Below, in pieces: positions 1-8,832 of a stretch of DNA of 64,000 bases. A program made the translations under genes and the position numbers. The notes beneath the pieces were generated by a model. The model was not told the origin of the DNA and made no database searches. It worked only from the letters and a program-made list of their open reading frames with translations. The DNA comes from Spongospora subterranea f. sp. subterranea. Its lineage: Eukaryota > Endomyxa: Phytomyxea > Phytomyxea > Plasmodiophorida. Within the stretch, counting starts at the first letter, position 1. Every line of letters begins with the position of its first letter. Where the stretch lies: assembly GCA_049724395.1 (NCBI GenBank), contig JAUGWO010000014.1, positions 1-64,000 of the forward strand. Direction: 5' to 3'.

Positions 1-280
1 CAGACTTGGACAGTTCACCCGGCACGATGGACTGATCTGCCTGAGCAGCAGCCATTGTGTAAATAAATAACCCACAGTTGACAGAGTCCCTTTGAAGTGG
101 ACCATGGGCCATTGCGGTTTCCCAATCACGGTCAAGAAAAATGTCAAAAAGCCATGGTGGTATACACAACATATTGACCTCCTGTAACTTATCTTGAACC
201 CTTGCCGAACTAAATGGATCATAGATGAAAATCATCTCATCATTCAGGTAGATGAATATCAACATCCAGTGATCATCGAA
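1..280 (-). CDS. Ulp1-like (C48) cysteine protease, catalytic exon, truncated by window edge
   Basis: Reading leftward from 280 this open exon has the layout of a SUMO/Ulp1-type protease: a catalytic-His motif (DDHWMLIF), the Asp in IYDPF, and the oxyanion Gln with nucleophile Cys in QRDSVNCGLF, in the correct order and spacing. These are the family's known catalytic residues. The exon appears to begin after an ATATAG acceptor at 281-283, because the same frame meets a TAG immediately upstream. It runs off the left edge, so the C-terminus is missing. Ulp1 domains occur both in host SUMO proteases and inside DNA transposons. Partial copies of this locus lie at 58400-58890, which favours a multicopy or transposon-associated gene. 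Confidence 0.72.
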
Positions 281-424
281 CTATATTGCCAACTCAGTAC
301 AGCTGTTTGTTGAAATGACGCGAAACACAAACAAAGATAGTACAGAGAATCAGTTTGATCGAAGTGTCGACCGAATGAGGAAACGGGATAGGGGAACTGT
401 CTCGGCAGACATCACACGATAGGG

Positions 425-682
425 CTAACGCCTTAGGGTGGGATGTTCGGAAATATGAGAACACCGCATCGATAGAAAATTATCGAGACGTTGGCCCTTC
501 CCGAACCTGAACATCAAATCGCCCGAGTTGAGGCCACGCCACAATTTCGTGGTATTGAGCGGCGAATCCTCGACAATCCATGTCGCCATCAACTTGGTAA
601 GCCCTGGAACAATCTCTTGACCGGTCTTCGACGAGAGACGTAGTGTCCAATCATCGAGGGATTGCGTTATCAGAGACATCAT
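425..682 (-). CDS. Upstream ORF/exon of the Ulp1-type locus
   Basis: This 85-codon ORF starts at the ATG at 680-682 and ends in TAG. It has no recognised domain. Its last ~44 codons (from SPLNTTKLWRG to the stop) are repeated almost exactly at 58420-58561 in the opposite orientation, and the similarity continues past the stop, so the duplicated unit is DNA and not just this ORF. It lies upstream of the protease exon on the same strand and is probably an upstream exon read with a splice inside the ORF, but the join cannot be fixed from sequence alone. Confidence 0.35.
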   Translation of the reverse strand: MMSLITQSLDDWTLRLSSKTGQEIVPGLTKLMATWIVEDSPLNTTKLWRGLNSGDLMFRFGKGQRLDNFLSMRCSHISEHPTLRR

Positions 683-920
683 GGTGTAATGGCGGCCTGT
701 GGACGATATTCATCGTTAGGCCCCGTGATGATCATCGACTTTGACGATTTCCGAAACATTTCGGAGCTCCTTGTAAGGACGAAAAGCGGCAATTGAATGG
801 ATGCGGTTAATGATGGACACTGTCCCTGCAATGAGCGCCACATTTGAGGAATACGATTTTGAAAACAGAACAATGCCCACATAGCCGTCAACGTCGATAC
901 GTTTGGCAAATAAAAAAATA

Positions 921-993
921 TGCCAACATCGCGGATCGAACGCGAGACCTTACGATCTTCAGTCGTACGCTCTCCCAACTGAGCTATGGCGGC
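921..993 (-). tRNA. tRNA-Phe(GAA)
   Basis: The reverse complement folds as a 73-nt cloverleaf: acceptor stem beginning GCCGCCA, D-arm TAGCTCAGTTGGGAGAGC, anticodon arm ACGACTGAAGATCGT with anticodon GAA, variable loop, T-arm with GTTCGATC, and discriminator A at 921. One acceptor pair (position 5:68) is a mismatch. No intron is present. Copia element 1 ends 13 bp upstream of its 5' end. Confidence 0.9.
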
Positions 994-1006
994 AAGTTAC
1001 TGATTT

Positions 1007-1113
1007 TATTGACCGGTAGCGTATAGATTAGGGCGAAAAGCAAAGAAGCGTTTATATAGAAGTATAAGTAGCAATAAGGATCAAACGTACGCTAGGATCG
1101 TCTCTATCTGACA
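1007..1113 (-). repeat. 3' LTR of copia 1 (short variant, 107 bp)
   Basis: Read on the minus strand it begins TGTCAGATAGAG and ends CCGGTCAATA. It is identical to the 5' LTR of copia 2 and lacks the 13-bp segment found in the other two LTRs. The pol stop codon (TAG) lies inside the first 10 bases of the LTR. Confidence 0.93.
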
Positions 1114-3788
1114 CGCCCCTTCGATTCGAAGCTTACTACGACTTCGTCTCGATGTTTCTTGAACGAGTTTGGTCCTAGTGGTTTAGTCAAGATGTCTGCT
1201 GTCATCTTATCTGTACTGCAATATCGAAGTTCGATCGTCAGTTCTTTAACTTGTTCGCGAATAAAATGATATCGAATATCAATATGTTTTGTGCGTCGTT
1301 GTGTAACATTATTCTTTGCTAAGAAAATTGCGCTCTGATTATCTTGAAATATAATCACAGGTTGAGAGGTCTTCTCAATCATTTCTTGATATAAGTTCTT
1401 CAACCAAATAGCTTCCTTTGCTGCATCACAGCAGGCCATATATTCTGATTCAGTGGTTGATAGCGCCACAGATTTCTGCTTTGTTGATCGCCAAGATATG
1501 ATATCTTGTCCGAACATCAATAACCATCCAGTTGTAGACTTGCGATCATTAACGTCGTCAGCGAAGCTGCTGTCGGCATAACAGGCGATTGTCTCATCAG
1601 GCCTGCCAAACATTAGTCCATAATTTGCCGTTCCCTTCAGGTACTTGAATATCCGTTGGACGTATCTCCAGAGTTGTGTTGTTGGTTTCGACACGGATCG
1701 GCTCAGTTTGTTAACGATGTAGGCGATATCTGGTCGTGTCGCGTTCGCAATGAACATGAGTGCTCCTAAAGCTTCTCTAATTGGGTAGATGTTCGGCACG
1801 ATGTTTTCGTCTGTAATTTCGCAACCTGTCGCTGGTGTGGATTCTGGTTTGCAATTTACTTGTTTGAAGCGTCTTAGGAGTTGTAGGATATATGCACGTT
1901 GAGTTATGATTGAGTTGGCTTCTTGGTGTAGGATCTCGATCCCTAAGAACGTTTTTACTTCTCCGAGATCTTTCATTCGGTACGTTGAATGTAAAATCTG
2001 ATCGATCTCTGCGATCTTCACTTTGTCATTTCCAGTTATCAGTAAATCATCAACGTAAATTCCAATAATGATGACCAATTGTCCTGATGTACGATACCAT
2101 ATGCAAGGCTCGTAACCAGATTGTTGTAAATTGGTGTCTTTCAGTGTCTTAAACAGGGTTGTTTGCCATGCACGGCCTGCTTGTTTAAGTCCATATAGGG
2201 CTTTGTTTAGAAAGCAAACTTTGTTCTCCGCCCCTGGCTGAACGAAGCCCTCTGGCTGGGTCATGTAAATGGGTTCCAGCAGTTGTGCGTTTAAATATGC
2301 GGTTCGAAAGTCCCTGTGTGATAGTGGCCAATTGCGTTTCGTTGCAAGGCTCACGATGAAGCGCAGAGATGTGTAAGTTAAGACGGATGAGAAAGTGTCT
2401 GTATAATCAAGGCCATACCGTTGGGTAAAGCCCCTGGCAACGAATCTCGCCTTGAATGTTGGATGACCGTTGTCCATCTTTTTGGTAAATACCCATTTGC
2501 CTCGTATTGGCCTGTGTCCTTCGGGAATAGAGTCAACTAGTGTCCATGTACCGTTTTCTGAGTGTGCCTTCATCTCTGTAGCAGCGGCTCGCATCCAAAA
2601 TGCTGAATCGGGGCTTTGCAACGCGTCTTTAAAGGTATTGGGAACCTCCGATTGTGTTGTGTGGTAGTTGCTGTACTGATCGTGACTGAGCGCCAATGGA
2701 TCCTGATCGTCAATGGGTTCAGGTGGGCGTTGTCGCGGGAAAGATGATTCGTCAAACGTCATGTCGCGTCGAACAAGCACTTGTTTATCGTTATCGCGCA
2801 TGAAGATGTACCCTTTGGAGTATTGGGAATATCCAAGAAAAATACCTGGTTCCGCAGTGGGATCGAGAGAGGTTCTTAATGATGAATTGATATGAGAGTA
2901 TGCGACGCATCCGAAGGTTCGCATATGTCGTACATCCGGTTTGATGTCGCACCATAGTTCATGAGGTGTCCTCCATTGAATCGATTTCGTCGGTAATCGG
3001 TTCTGTGTATAAACGGCATAGCGCACGGCGAATATCCAGAATTCTGGTGGGAGACCGGCATCAATAAGAATCGTTCTCGCCATGTTCATTATCGTCAGGT
3101 TTCGACGTTCTGCTGTTCCGTTTTGTTGAGGGCTGTACGGTACAGTACGCTGGTGTTTAATTCCTTTTATCAGAAGGAAATCACTCACTGTCTTGTTGAC
3201 ATATTCTCCGCCGTTGTCTGTTAATAGTATGCTCAGGCGTTCTTTGGTTTCTGCCTTTCCATCAGCTAGGAATCGTTCAATACTTTCCTTGACTTCTTCG
3301 GGCGATTTGGTTTTTAAAAATGTTACCCAGCACCATTTCGAATAAAGGCAGTTGAATGTGATATAATACTGATATCCTTGACTCGTTGTTAGTAAGGGTC
3401 CTTTGAGATCAGAGCTTACTATTTCGAATTTTCTTGTCGATTTTGTTGTCCGTTCGGATGGAAATGGCTGGCGTCGGGCTTGGCCTAAAGCGCAACCACT
3501 ACATCGCGGTCGTTCGTCGATCATTATATCTATGCCATCGCAGTGTTCTGGTATTTTTCTTAATCTCTCGTCGCAGGCATGACCAAACCTTTGGTGCGCA
3601 TTGTGTAGGTTGATTTTTGCTCGTGATGTTGTTGAGTGTGCTTCATGTTCTCTGATTGGTTTCAAGTGGTAGAGGCCATTCTGATTGTAGGCAGTCAGTA
3701 CTATTTTACCACTTTCGTTTAGGACATGGAGATCCTTTTTGATGCTAATCTGATACCCTTGGGTAGTCAAAGAGTTTGTAGCGAGCAA
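1104..3788 (-). CDS. Copia 1 Pol ORF (integrase, reverse transcriptase, RNase H)
   Basis: An 894-codon ORF with, in order: a GAG-pre-integrase HHCC zinc region (HNAHQRFGH ... CSGCALGQARR), the integrase core with an SDLKGPL Asp and LTDNGGEYV, RVT_2 reverse transcriptase with the catalytic YVDDLL, and a C-terminal RNase H region with ADSSFADD, ALSTTESEYMA and DNQSAI followed by the ADILTKPLG signature. This order (IN before RT) places it in Ty1/copia. It terminates at a TAG inside the 3' LTR. No internal stop breaks it, so this copy may still supply enzyme if translated. Confidence 0.95.
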   Translation of the reverse strand: MLATNSLTTQGYQISIKKDLHVLNESGKIVLTAYNQNGLYHLKPIREHEAHSTTSRAKINLHNAHQRFGHACDERLRKIPEHCDGIDIMIDERPRCSGCALGQARRQPFPSERTTKSTRKFEIVSSDLKGPLLTTSQGYQYYITFNCLYSKWCWVTFLKTKSPEEVKESIERFLADGKAETKERLSILLTDNGGEYVNKTVSDFLLIKGIKHQRTVPYSPQQNGTAERRNLTIMNMARTILIDAGLPPEFWIFAVRYAVYTQNRLPTKSIQWRTPHELWCDIKPDVRHMRTFGCVAYSHINSSLRTSLDPTAEPGIFLGYSQYSKGYIFMRDNDKQVLVRRDMTFDESSFPRQRPPEPIDDQDPLALSHDQYSNYHTTQSEVPNTFKDALQSPDSAFWMRAAATEMKAHSENGTWTLVDSIPEGHRPIRGKWVFTKKMDNGHPTFKARFVARGFTQRYGLDYTDTFSSVLTYTSLRFIVSLATKRNWPLSHRDFRTAYLNAQLLEPIYMTQPEGFVQPGAENKVCFLNKALYGLKQAGRAWQTTLFKTLKDTNLQQSGYEPCIWYRTSGQLVIIIGIYVDDLLITGNDKVKIAEIDQILHSTYRMKDLGEVKTFLGIEILHQEANSIITQRAYILQLLRRFKQVNCKPESTPATGCEITDENIVPNIYPIREALGALMFIANATRPDIAYIVNKLSRSVSKPTTQLWRYVQRIFKYLKGTANYGLMFGRPDETIACYADSSFADDVNDRKSTTGWLLMFGQDIISWRSTKQKSVALSTTESEYMACCDAAKEAIWLKNLYQEMIEKTSQPVIIFQDNQSAIFLAKNNVTQRRTKHIDIRYHFIREQVKELTIELRYCSTDKMTADILTKPLGPNSFKKHRDEVVVSFESKGRVR

Positions 3789-4968
3789 GGTCTTCGTAAT
3801 ATTTGGAACATGAAGAACGTCCGGTATTGATATTGGTGGGGATTCTTGATAACGTCAGGGTCCCTTTTCCTATCGCTTGCAGGGTTCCACCATTACTAGC
3901 AGTAACTGGTGATGGCCTCTTCAAAGTTTGATATTTTGTGAGAAGATGTTTGTCCTGAGTCATGCTCACGTTTGCACCGCTATCAACGATCATGGCATTC
4001 TTTGACTTCTCCCATTTTCCTTGCTTTGATATGGTATGGAAACCATTAAACTCTTCTTCCTCTATCTCTTCTTGTTCTTGTTGGTTATGATTTGTATATC
4101 CCTTCCTTTGGTGTTTTCGTAATTCTGGGTGAGCAAACCAACACTGATCGATTTCGTGGTTTGTTTTCTTACATTTTGCGCATGGTTTGTTTTTCTTTGA
4201 GTTGTTCTTCCATCTTTTTGCCTCGGTGTTCAGAGATTTTATGTCTGGATCTTGATTTCTCGGCTGTTTGGTATCATTCATCGATGATACGCCGTCTTGC
4301 TCACTAGACAATAATAAGTTTGTCAGCCTGGGAATCGTTGTCACTTGGGCTGCTCTGGCGGCTGCCTTGATCTGCCGGTATGATTCCGGTAATCCGTCCA
4401 GGGTTTTTACACACACCGCTAGTTCGCTTAGTTCGATGTTGTATACTCGCAAATCATGGTGCAGCTCCACTATCTTGTCCAGGTAGTTCTTCATTGTTTG
4501 GGTAGGTTTCTTGGTACTATGAATAAACTGTAGGAACAGTTCTGATGCTTTTGCTTCAGCAGATGTTTCGTAGATTTCGTTTAATCGACTCCAGATTTGT
4601 CGTGTAGTTGTACATGTTGAGACCTGCTTGTACTGGGCTTGTGTCAGTCTAAGGCTGATTTGAGCTGTTGCCAGTCTATCGTTTCTTATTTCCCAACTTC
4701 TGGTTTGTATCGGGTCGTGTAGTAGGTACGTGTCTAGACCCATTATTACGAATTGGGTTTCTAGTTTTCGTTTGAATTCTTCCCAGTTCTTGCCATCGAA
4801 TTCTGGTATGAGTTTTAGTCCGGCGTTATATTTTGACAATTCGACTTCTTTGTTTAGCCAATGTTGGCTTGATATATTTTCGACTTGTTGTTGTCTGGTT
4901 TCGCGTCGATCTGGGTTTGTGACTTGATCAGAGTCGTCGACGGGGTTTGCGCTTCGTGTTTCGACCAT
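3745..4968 (-). CDS. Copia 1 Gag-protease ORF
   Basis: Starts at the ATG giving MVETRSANPV. It contains a copia-type Gag domain, a CCHC zinc knuckle (CAKCKKTNHEIDQC) about two thirds along, and the aspartic-protease active-site motif VDSGANVS. Near 3844 an extra A in a GAATCCCC tract, absent in copy 2, shifts the frame, so the last ~30 residues are out of frame and the polyprotein is split from the pol ORF. In copy 2 the frame continues here, so the break is a recent mutation and not programmed frameshifting. Confidence 0.9.
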   Translation of the reverse strand: MVETRSANPVDDSDQVTNPDRRETRQQQVENISSQHWLNKEVELSKYNAGLKLIPEFDGKNWEEFKRKLETQFVIMGLDTYLLHDPIQTRSWEIRNDRLATAQISLRLTQAQYKQVSTCTTTRQIWSRLNEIYETSAEAKASELFLQFIHSTKKPTQTMKNYLDKIVELHHDLRVYNIELSELAVCVKTLDGLPESYRQIKAAARAAQVTTIPRLTNLLLSSEQDGVSSMNDTKQPRNQDPDIKSLNTEAKRWKNNSKKNKPCAKCKKTNHEIDQCWFAHPELRKHQRKGYTNHNQQEQEEIEEEEFNGFHTISKQGKWEKSKNAMIVDSGANVSMTQDKHLLTKYQTLKRPSPVTASNGGTLQAIGKGTLTLSRIPTNINTGRSSCSKYYEDLARYKLFDYPRVSD

Positions 4969-4996
4969 TTGTATTTGTGCTTGGCAGGATTTTTAG

Positions 4997-5017
4997 CAGG
5001 GTGTGGGACTCTTAATC
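4997..5017 (-). other. Primer-binding site of copia 1
   Basis: Immediately inside the 5' LTR the element strand reads GATTAAGAGTCCCACACCC. It does not pair with a tRNA 3' CCA end. Its complement, GGGTGTGGGACTCTTAATC, looks like the D-to-anticodon segment of a tRNA-Lys(CTT), so priming by a cleaved tRNA half, as known for Drosophila copia with initiator tRNA, is inferred. Confidence 0.5.
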
Positions 5018-5137
5018 TATTGACCGGTAGCGTATAGATTAGGGCGAAAAGCAAAGAAGCGTTTATATAGAAGTAAAATAAAACCGTACGAGTAGCAATA
5101 ACGATCAACAGTACGCTATGATCGTCTCTATCTGACA
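5018..5137 (-). repeat. 5' LTR of copia 1 (long variant, 120 bp)
   Basis: It has the same ends as the short variant but carries a 13-bp insertion (around GTACGGTTTTATTTTAC on the element strand) and several substitutions. It is identical to the 3' LTR of copia 2. TATATAAA, about 50 bp before the end, is a plausible TATA box. Confidence 0.93.
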
Positions 5138-5142
5138 GATTT

Positions 5143-5815
5143 CTCATAAGCGTGTCACGCTTTTGTCGTAATCAATGATCATGTTCTGGCCGTTGCCATT
5201 TTGGAATCAGGTAAATAGTACCATCCTACAGGAAAAAAATTCGTTTCCACAGCAAATGAGTCTTTGGAAAACCCCAAGTAAACGACGCTTGACTCTATCT
5301 GAAAAAGCAAGAGATATAATGGCGAAGTACTCATTTTCCAGCAGTTTTAAATGGCGAAGTTGACGCGCTCAATAGGGCAGCATGGAGTAAATGAATCGAC
5401 GTAGCGATGCGGAGAATGTGGTGAAAGTTTTCTCATTAAAGTTTCTGTACTCTTGTATGTTGTTCAGTTCGAAATTTGTTTTGGCAAATGTGTGTTGTTC
5501 CCCGTAGTGTAGTGCAGACAACTGAGATGGCTTTCATTGCGGTCATCATTCATACTTGGATGCTTCAATCGTTACGCCAAAAGCGGAAATGGGAGTTAGG
5601 TGTTATGTCAGATATGCAGGCTTTACACATATGTCGCTAAGAATTCACTCAGCTGAATCGTTATTGCATGAACCGATCGAGCTGCAAAGCTGTGGCGTGG
5701 TCAGGATTGATGCAGAATGGTGTTTGTAGCTGATGAATGACCCAAAAAAACGCGAAAGTTTTTGCATGAGAAATCGCATCGGAATTATATTCTTTTTAGT
5801 TGTTTTCATGCAGCC
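5143..5815. other. Intergenic stretch without recognisable gene
   Basis: Between copia 1 and the palindromic DNA transposon there are only short ORFs with no recognisable domain. If the 16.6-kb segment has been inverted (see findings), this sequence originally flanked the 5' side of the copia element next to tRNA-Gln. Confidence 0.4.
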
Positions 5816-6047
5816 TCAGAGCGCGTTTGGATGCCACTCAAAACCCGGGTTTTGTCCGTGGAAACCCGGTTTTTGAGTAAACCCGGTTATTTTTTCAAAA
5901 TGGCTTGTTTGGTTGCCTTTTTTTGTGGTTTTGAAAACCCGGATTTTCACTTCAAAACCCGGGTTTTCGAAAACCTATTCGGAGTAGGTTATTGCGTGGG
6001 TTATTTGCTCGCATCCTCTCTGAACCACTCTATGACTATATATCCCA

Positions 6048-6444
6048 TGCCAGGCGCCAAACAAGCTATTCGTGGTTCTCGGGCAGCCTGGGATTTGGAC
6101 AAGGATGCGGTCCTAATCAGTTTAATGCTGGAACAAGCGCGGAATGGGAAACGCGCAGATTCAGGGTTCAAGAAGGAGGCCTGGACGGCAGTTCTGGTTT
6201 CATTCAGATAAAGAATCGGGTTAAATTGGTAATAGCGAAATACTTTGCAAGAAACATTGGCACAGCGATATTTGACCAGCGTTTGTTGTATCAGCTGAAG
6301 AAACAATATTGTTTGTTTCGTCGCCTCAAAGACAACTCCGGTTTTGGTTGGGATGACGACAAGAAAATTCCAACGGCCAGCGATGAAGTCTGGGATGAAT
6401 ACTTGGAGGTCAGGGTGATGGGCATCAACTACTACTGTCCTTAA
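6048..6444 (+). pseudogene. Myb/SANT-like ORF1 of Harbinger-type element, arm A
   Basis: From the ATG of MPGAKQAIRG it reads into WDLDKDAVLISLMLEQARNG, typical of the Myb/SANT-like domain encoded beside Harbinger transposases, and the downstream KNRVKLVIAKYF ... GFGWDDDKKIPTASDEVWDEYL segment matches the family's C-terminal half. A 34-nt deletion relative to arm B, just after VLVSF, shifts the frame between the two halves, so this copy is broken. In active relatives the Myb-like protein assists the transposase in DNA binding or import. Confidence 0.65.
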
Positions 6445-6458
6445 ATCTGTTCTTAGGC

Positions 6459-6860
6459 TCACCCTAACGCTGCTCTATATCGGTTTACGACTTTGCCGCT
6501 TTTTGAAGAACTCAACGCCCTTTTCGACCAAAGTTGGAAAATAGACACCTGCTCGTCGATATCCATGTTACGTGTGGGCTGTAACAAACCCACACGTACA
6601 ATTTCATGGTTAAGCTTTGCAAAAATATGTGCTGCCATACGGAGTGTCTCATATATACGTCGCGGATGACCAGATGTGAGTTCTTGAACCCAAGCTGCTC
6701 CTCGCAGCGTCGACGTTCTGCAAGGGGATTTCAGGCAGTATGTTTCAGCATACCAATCGGCAACGATGGCGGCAATTTGCCAATTCCGATGATCTACTTC
6801 GAATTCGTCATCTTCCTCTGAAGAGCTCATGTCTTGTTTGGAAGACATAAGCCCGCGCAA
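6459..6860 (-). pseudogene. N-terminal fragment of Harbinger-type transposase, arm A
   Basis: About 130 codons. The segment RGAAWVQELTSGHPRRIYE followed by RMAAHIFAKLNHEIVRVGLL corresponds to the conserved N-terminal region of PIF/Harbinger transposases (GHP..I...LRM....F..L...L...GL), and VDEQ-like DIDEQVSIFQLW follows as expected. The ORF then ends, so the DDE nuclease domain is absent. An acidic, Ser-rich N-terminus (SSSEEDDEFEVD) precedes it. Confidence 0.6.
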
Positions 6861-6951
6861 ACCGGTTTTCGAAAATCCCGGGTTTGCGGGTACCCCAACC
6901 CGGGTTTACATAAAACCGGGTTTATAAAACCCACGGTATCCAAACGCGCTC

Positions 6952-7331
6952 TTAGGTGTAATAACTTTGGGAAAGAGTCCAACATGACCTGCCTCCGGAG
7001 CGATACTGATAACATGGTGATGATCGATACGGGTATGATTGTGAGATATCCAGCAGCGCCGATGTTTCATGTCCTTGACGTAACCCGCTGAAGGGAACAC
7101 CAGCAGAATGTTTACAGGACCTTGACCCTGTTTCAAACTAAATGAACAGCATAATAATTTAAACTTGCTTGAACCTGGTCGACGTTTCAAAACACAGAAT
7201 CCGACCCAATGAATGTTCTTGATATCTACAATAATTTTGACCGTATTGATACAATCACGTTGTTCATCATCAAAGCTCCACTGATACCGTCAAGCGGAGA
7301 ATAAAATTTCGCTGGGTTTGCCAAATAGGCC
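6952..7331. other. Spacer between the two inverted Harbinger-like arms
   Basis: About 380 bp of unique sequence forms the loop of the palindrome. No ORF with recognisable similarity and no RNA gene was seen. Confidence 0.5.
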
Positions 7332-7405
7332 AGCGCGTTTGGATACCGTGGGTTTTATAAACCCGGGTTGGGGTACCCGCAAACCCGGGATTTTCGAAAA
7401 CCGGT

Positions 7406-7684
7406 TTGCGCGGGCTTATGTCTTCCAAACAAGACATGAGCTCTTCAGAGGAAGATGACGAATTCGAAGTAGATCATCGGAATTGGCAAATTGCCGCCAT
7501 CGTTGCCGATTGGTATGCTGAAACATACTGCCTGAAATCCCCTTGCAGAACGTCGACGCTGCGAGGAGCAGCTTGGGTTCAAGAACTCACATCTGGTCAT
7601 CCGCGACGTATATATGAGACACTCCGTATGGCAGCACATATTTTTGCAAAGCTTAACCATGAAATTGTACGTGTGGGTTGTTAG
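7406..7684 (+). pseudogene. N-terminal fragment of Harbinger-type transposase, arm B
   Basis: The same reading as the arm A fragment for the first ~90 codons (SSSEEDDEFEVD, then the GHPRRIYETLRMAAHIF region), then a TAG appears where arm A reads on (GTTGTTAG against TTTGTTACAG). Truncated and without catalytic domain. Confidence 0.55.
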
Positions 7685-7809
7685 CAGCCCACACGTAACA
7701 TGGATATCGACGAGCAGGTGTCTATTTTCCAACTTTGGTCGAAAAGGGCGTTGAGTTCTTCAAAAAGCGGCAAAGTCGTAAACCGATATAGAGCAGCGTT
7801 AGGGTGAGC

Positions 7810-8205
7810 CTAAGAACAGATTTGAGGACAGTAGTAGTTGATGCCCATCACCCTGACCTCCAAGTATTCATCCCAGACTTCATCGCTGGCCGTTGGAATT
7901 TTCTTGTCGTCATCCCAACCAAAACCGGAGTTGTCTTTGAGGCGACGAAACAAACAATATTGTTTCTTCAGCTGATACAACAAACGCTGGTCAAATATCG
8001 CTGTGCCAATGTTTCTTGCAAAGTATTTCGCTATTACCAATTTAACCCGATTCTTTATCTGATCCAGTGTATAGTACAAATCGAATTGACTATTCAATGA
8101 AACCAGAACTGCCGTCCAGGCCTCCTTCTTGAACCCTGAATCTGCGCGTTTCCCATTCCGCGCTTGTTCCAGCATTAAACTGATTAGGACCGCATCCTTG
8201 TCCAA
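7810..8205 (-). CDS. Myb/SANT-like ORF1 of Harbinger-type element, arm B (near-complete)
   Basis: A continuous 131-codon frame contains the whole Myb/SANT-like domain: the helix around LISLMLEQARNGKR, AWTAVLVSLNSQFDLYYTLD, QIKNRVKLVIAKYF and the GFGWDDDKKIPTASDEVWDEYL end. The upstream part encoding MPGAKQAIRG is separated by a stop created by a 13-nt segment (near 8228-8240) that arm A lacks, so the natural start in this copy is uncertain. The expected role is DNA-binding partner of a Harbinger transposase. Confidence 0.65.
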   Translation of the reverse strand: MDKDAVLISLMLEQARNGKRADSGFKKEAWTAVLVSLNSQFDLYYTLDQIKNRVKLVIAKYFARNIGTAIFDQRLLYQLKKQYCLFRRLKDNSGFGWDDDKKIPTASDEVWDEYLEVRVMGINYYCPQICS

Positions 8206-8578
8206 ATCCCAGGCTGCCCGAGACCTGTTCGGTCAACCACGAATAGCTTGTTTGGCGCCTGGCATGGGATATATAGTCATAGAGTGGTTCAGAGAGGATG
8301 CGAGCAAATAACCCACGCAATAACCTACTCCGAATAGGTTTTCGAAAACCCGGGTTTTGAAGTGAAAATCCGGGTTTTCAAAACCACAAAAAAAGGCAAC
8401 CAAACAAGCCATTTTGAAAAAATAACCGGGTTTACTCAAAAACCGGGTTTCCACGGACAAAACCCGGGTTTTGAGTGGCATCCAAACGCGCTCTAAACAC
8501 AACACCAGCGACCCACCGGTAGTTTCCTGCCGAGAGCGGCTGCTCGATTCGGTCTTTGGCTCTGGAACTGAACCTGCA

Positions 8579-8832
8579 CATGTAATCCCATGAAGCGTTG
8601 ATCATGTAATCCCATGAAGCGTTGACCATGTAACCCATGAAACATTGACCATGTAACCCATGAAACGTTAAGCATGTAATCCCATGAAACGTTGAACATG
8701 TAATCCCATGAAACGTTGAACATGTAATCCCATGAAACGTTGAACATGTAATCCCATGAAACGTTGAACATGTAATCGTCCATGAAACGTTGAACATGTA
8801 ATCCCCATGAAACGTTGACCATGTAATCCATA
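8579..8832 (+). repeat. 24-bp minisatellite
   Basis: About ten to eleven tandem copies of CATGTAATCCCATGAAACGTTGAA with small length and base variants (TAACCC, TAATCGTCC, TAATCCCC). Middle copies are the most uniform, outer copies are diverged, as expected of a slippage-driven array. It lies between the Harbinger palindrome and the MDP-1 gene. Confidence 0.92.

Larger units (their letters stand above)
1007..5137 (-). mobile_element. Ty1/copia LTR retrotransposon, full-length copy 1
   Basis: A 4.13-kb element with short LTRs (3' LTR 1007-1113, 5' LTR 5018-5137), a primer-binding site next to the 5' LTR, gag-protease-integrase-RT-RNase H order (the copia order), and a polypurine tract (GAAGGGGCG) abutting the 3' LTR. 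It is flanked by 5-bp GATTT target duplications at 1002-1006 and 5138-5142. The coding region is nearly identical to copy 2 at 21736-25871, so both are young. One single-base insertion breaks the reading frame near 3844. Its two LTRs are not the same sequence type, see findings. Confidence 0.95.
5819..6951 (+). mobile_element. PIF/Harbinger-like DNA transposon, arm A (non-autonomous)
   Basis: A 1.13-kb unit bounded by GAGCGCGTTTGGAT and its inverse ATCCAAACGCGCTC. The ends resemble the GTTTGG-type termini of PIF/Harbinger and Tourist elements. Flanks are TCA and TTA, close to the 3-bp TWA duplication of this superfamily. Both terminal ~130 bp are studded with AACCCGGGTT-like palindromes. It carries two convergent gene fragments, a Myb/SANT-like ORF and the N-terminal part of a Harbinger transposase, but no DDE catalytic core, so it cannot move by itself. 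Relative to arm B it lacks 34 nt near 6204 and 13 nt near 6077. Confidence 0.72.
7332..8493 (-). mobile_element. PIF/Harbinger-like DNA transposon, arm B, inverted copy of arm A
   Basis: This is the reverse complement of arm A over its whole length, with the same termini (AGCGCGTTTGGAT at the left, ATCCAAACGCGCTC at the right). The left terminus is preceded by GCC and not by G, and no clear target duplication is present on that side. It holds the longer versions of the two indels that break arm A. The Myb/SANT ORF is more complete here, and the transposase fragment is shorter. Confidence 0.7.

Noticed and set aside
679-978. 99-codon minus-strand ORF over tRNA-Phe
   Set aside because: It runs through the tRNA gene, has no recognisable domain and its N-terminal part is just the translated tRNA.
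3745-3788. Programmed ribosomal frameshift between gag and pol of copia 1
   Set aside because: Copy 2 is in one frame across this point. The difference is a single extra base in copy 1, so it is a mutation.
5820-6950. 5-bp CTCAG/CTTAG target duplication for arm A
   Set aside because: It is imperfect. PIF/Harbinger elements duplicate 3 bp, and taking the termini as GAGCGCG leaves TCA/TTA, which fits that family better. Neither is decisive.
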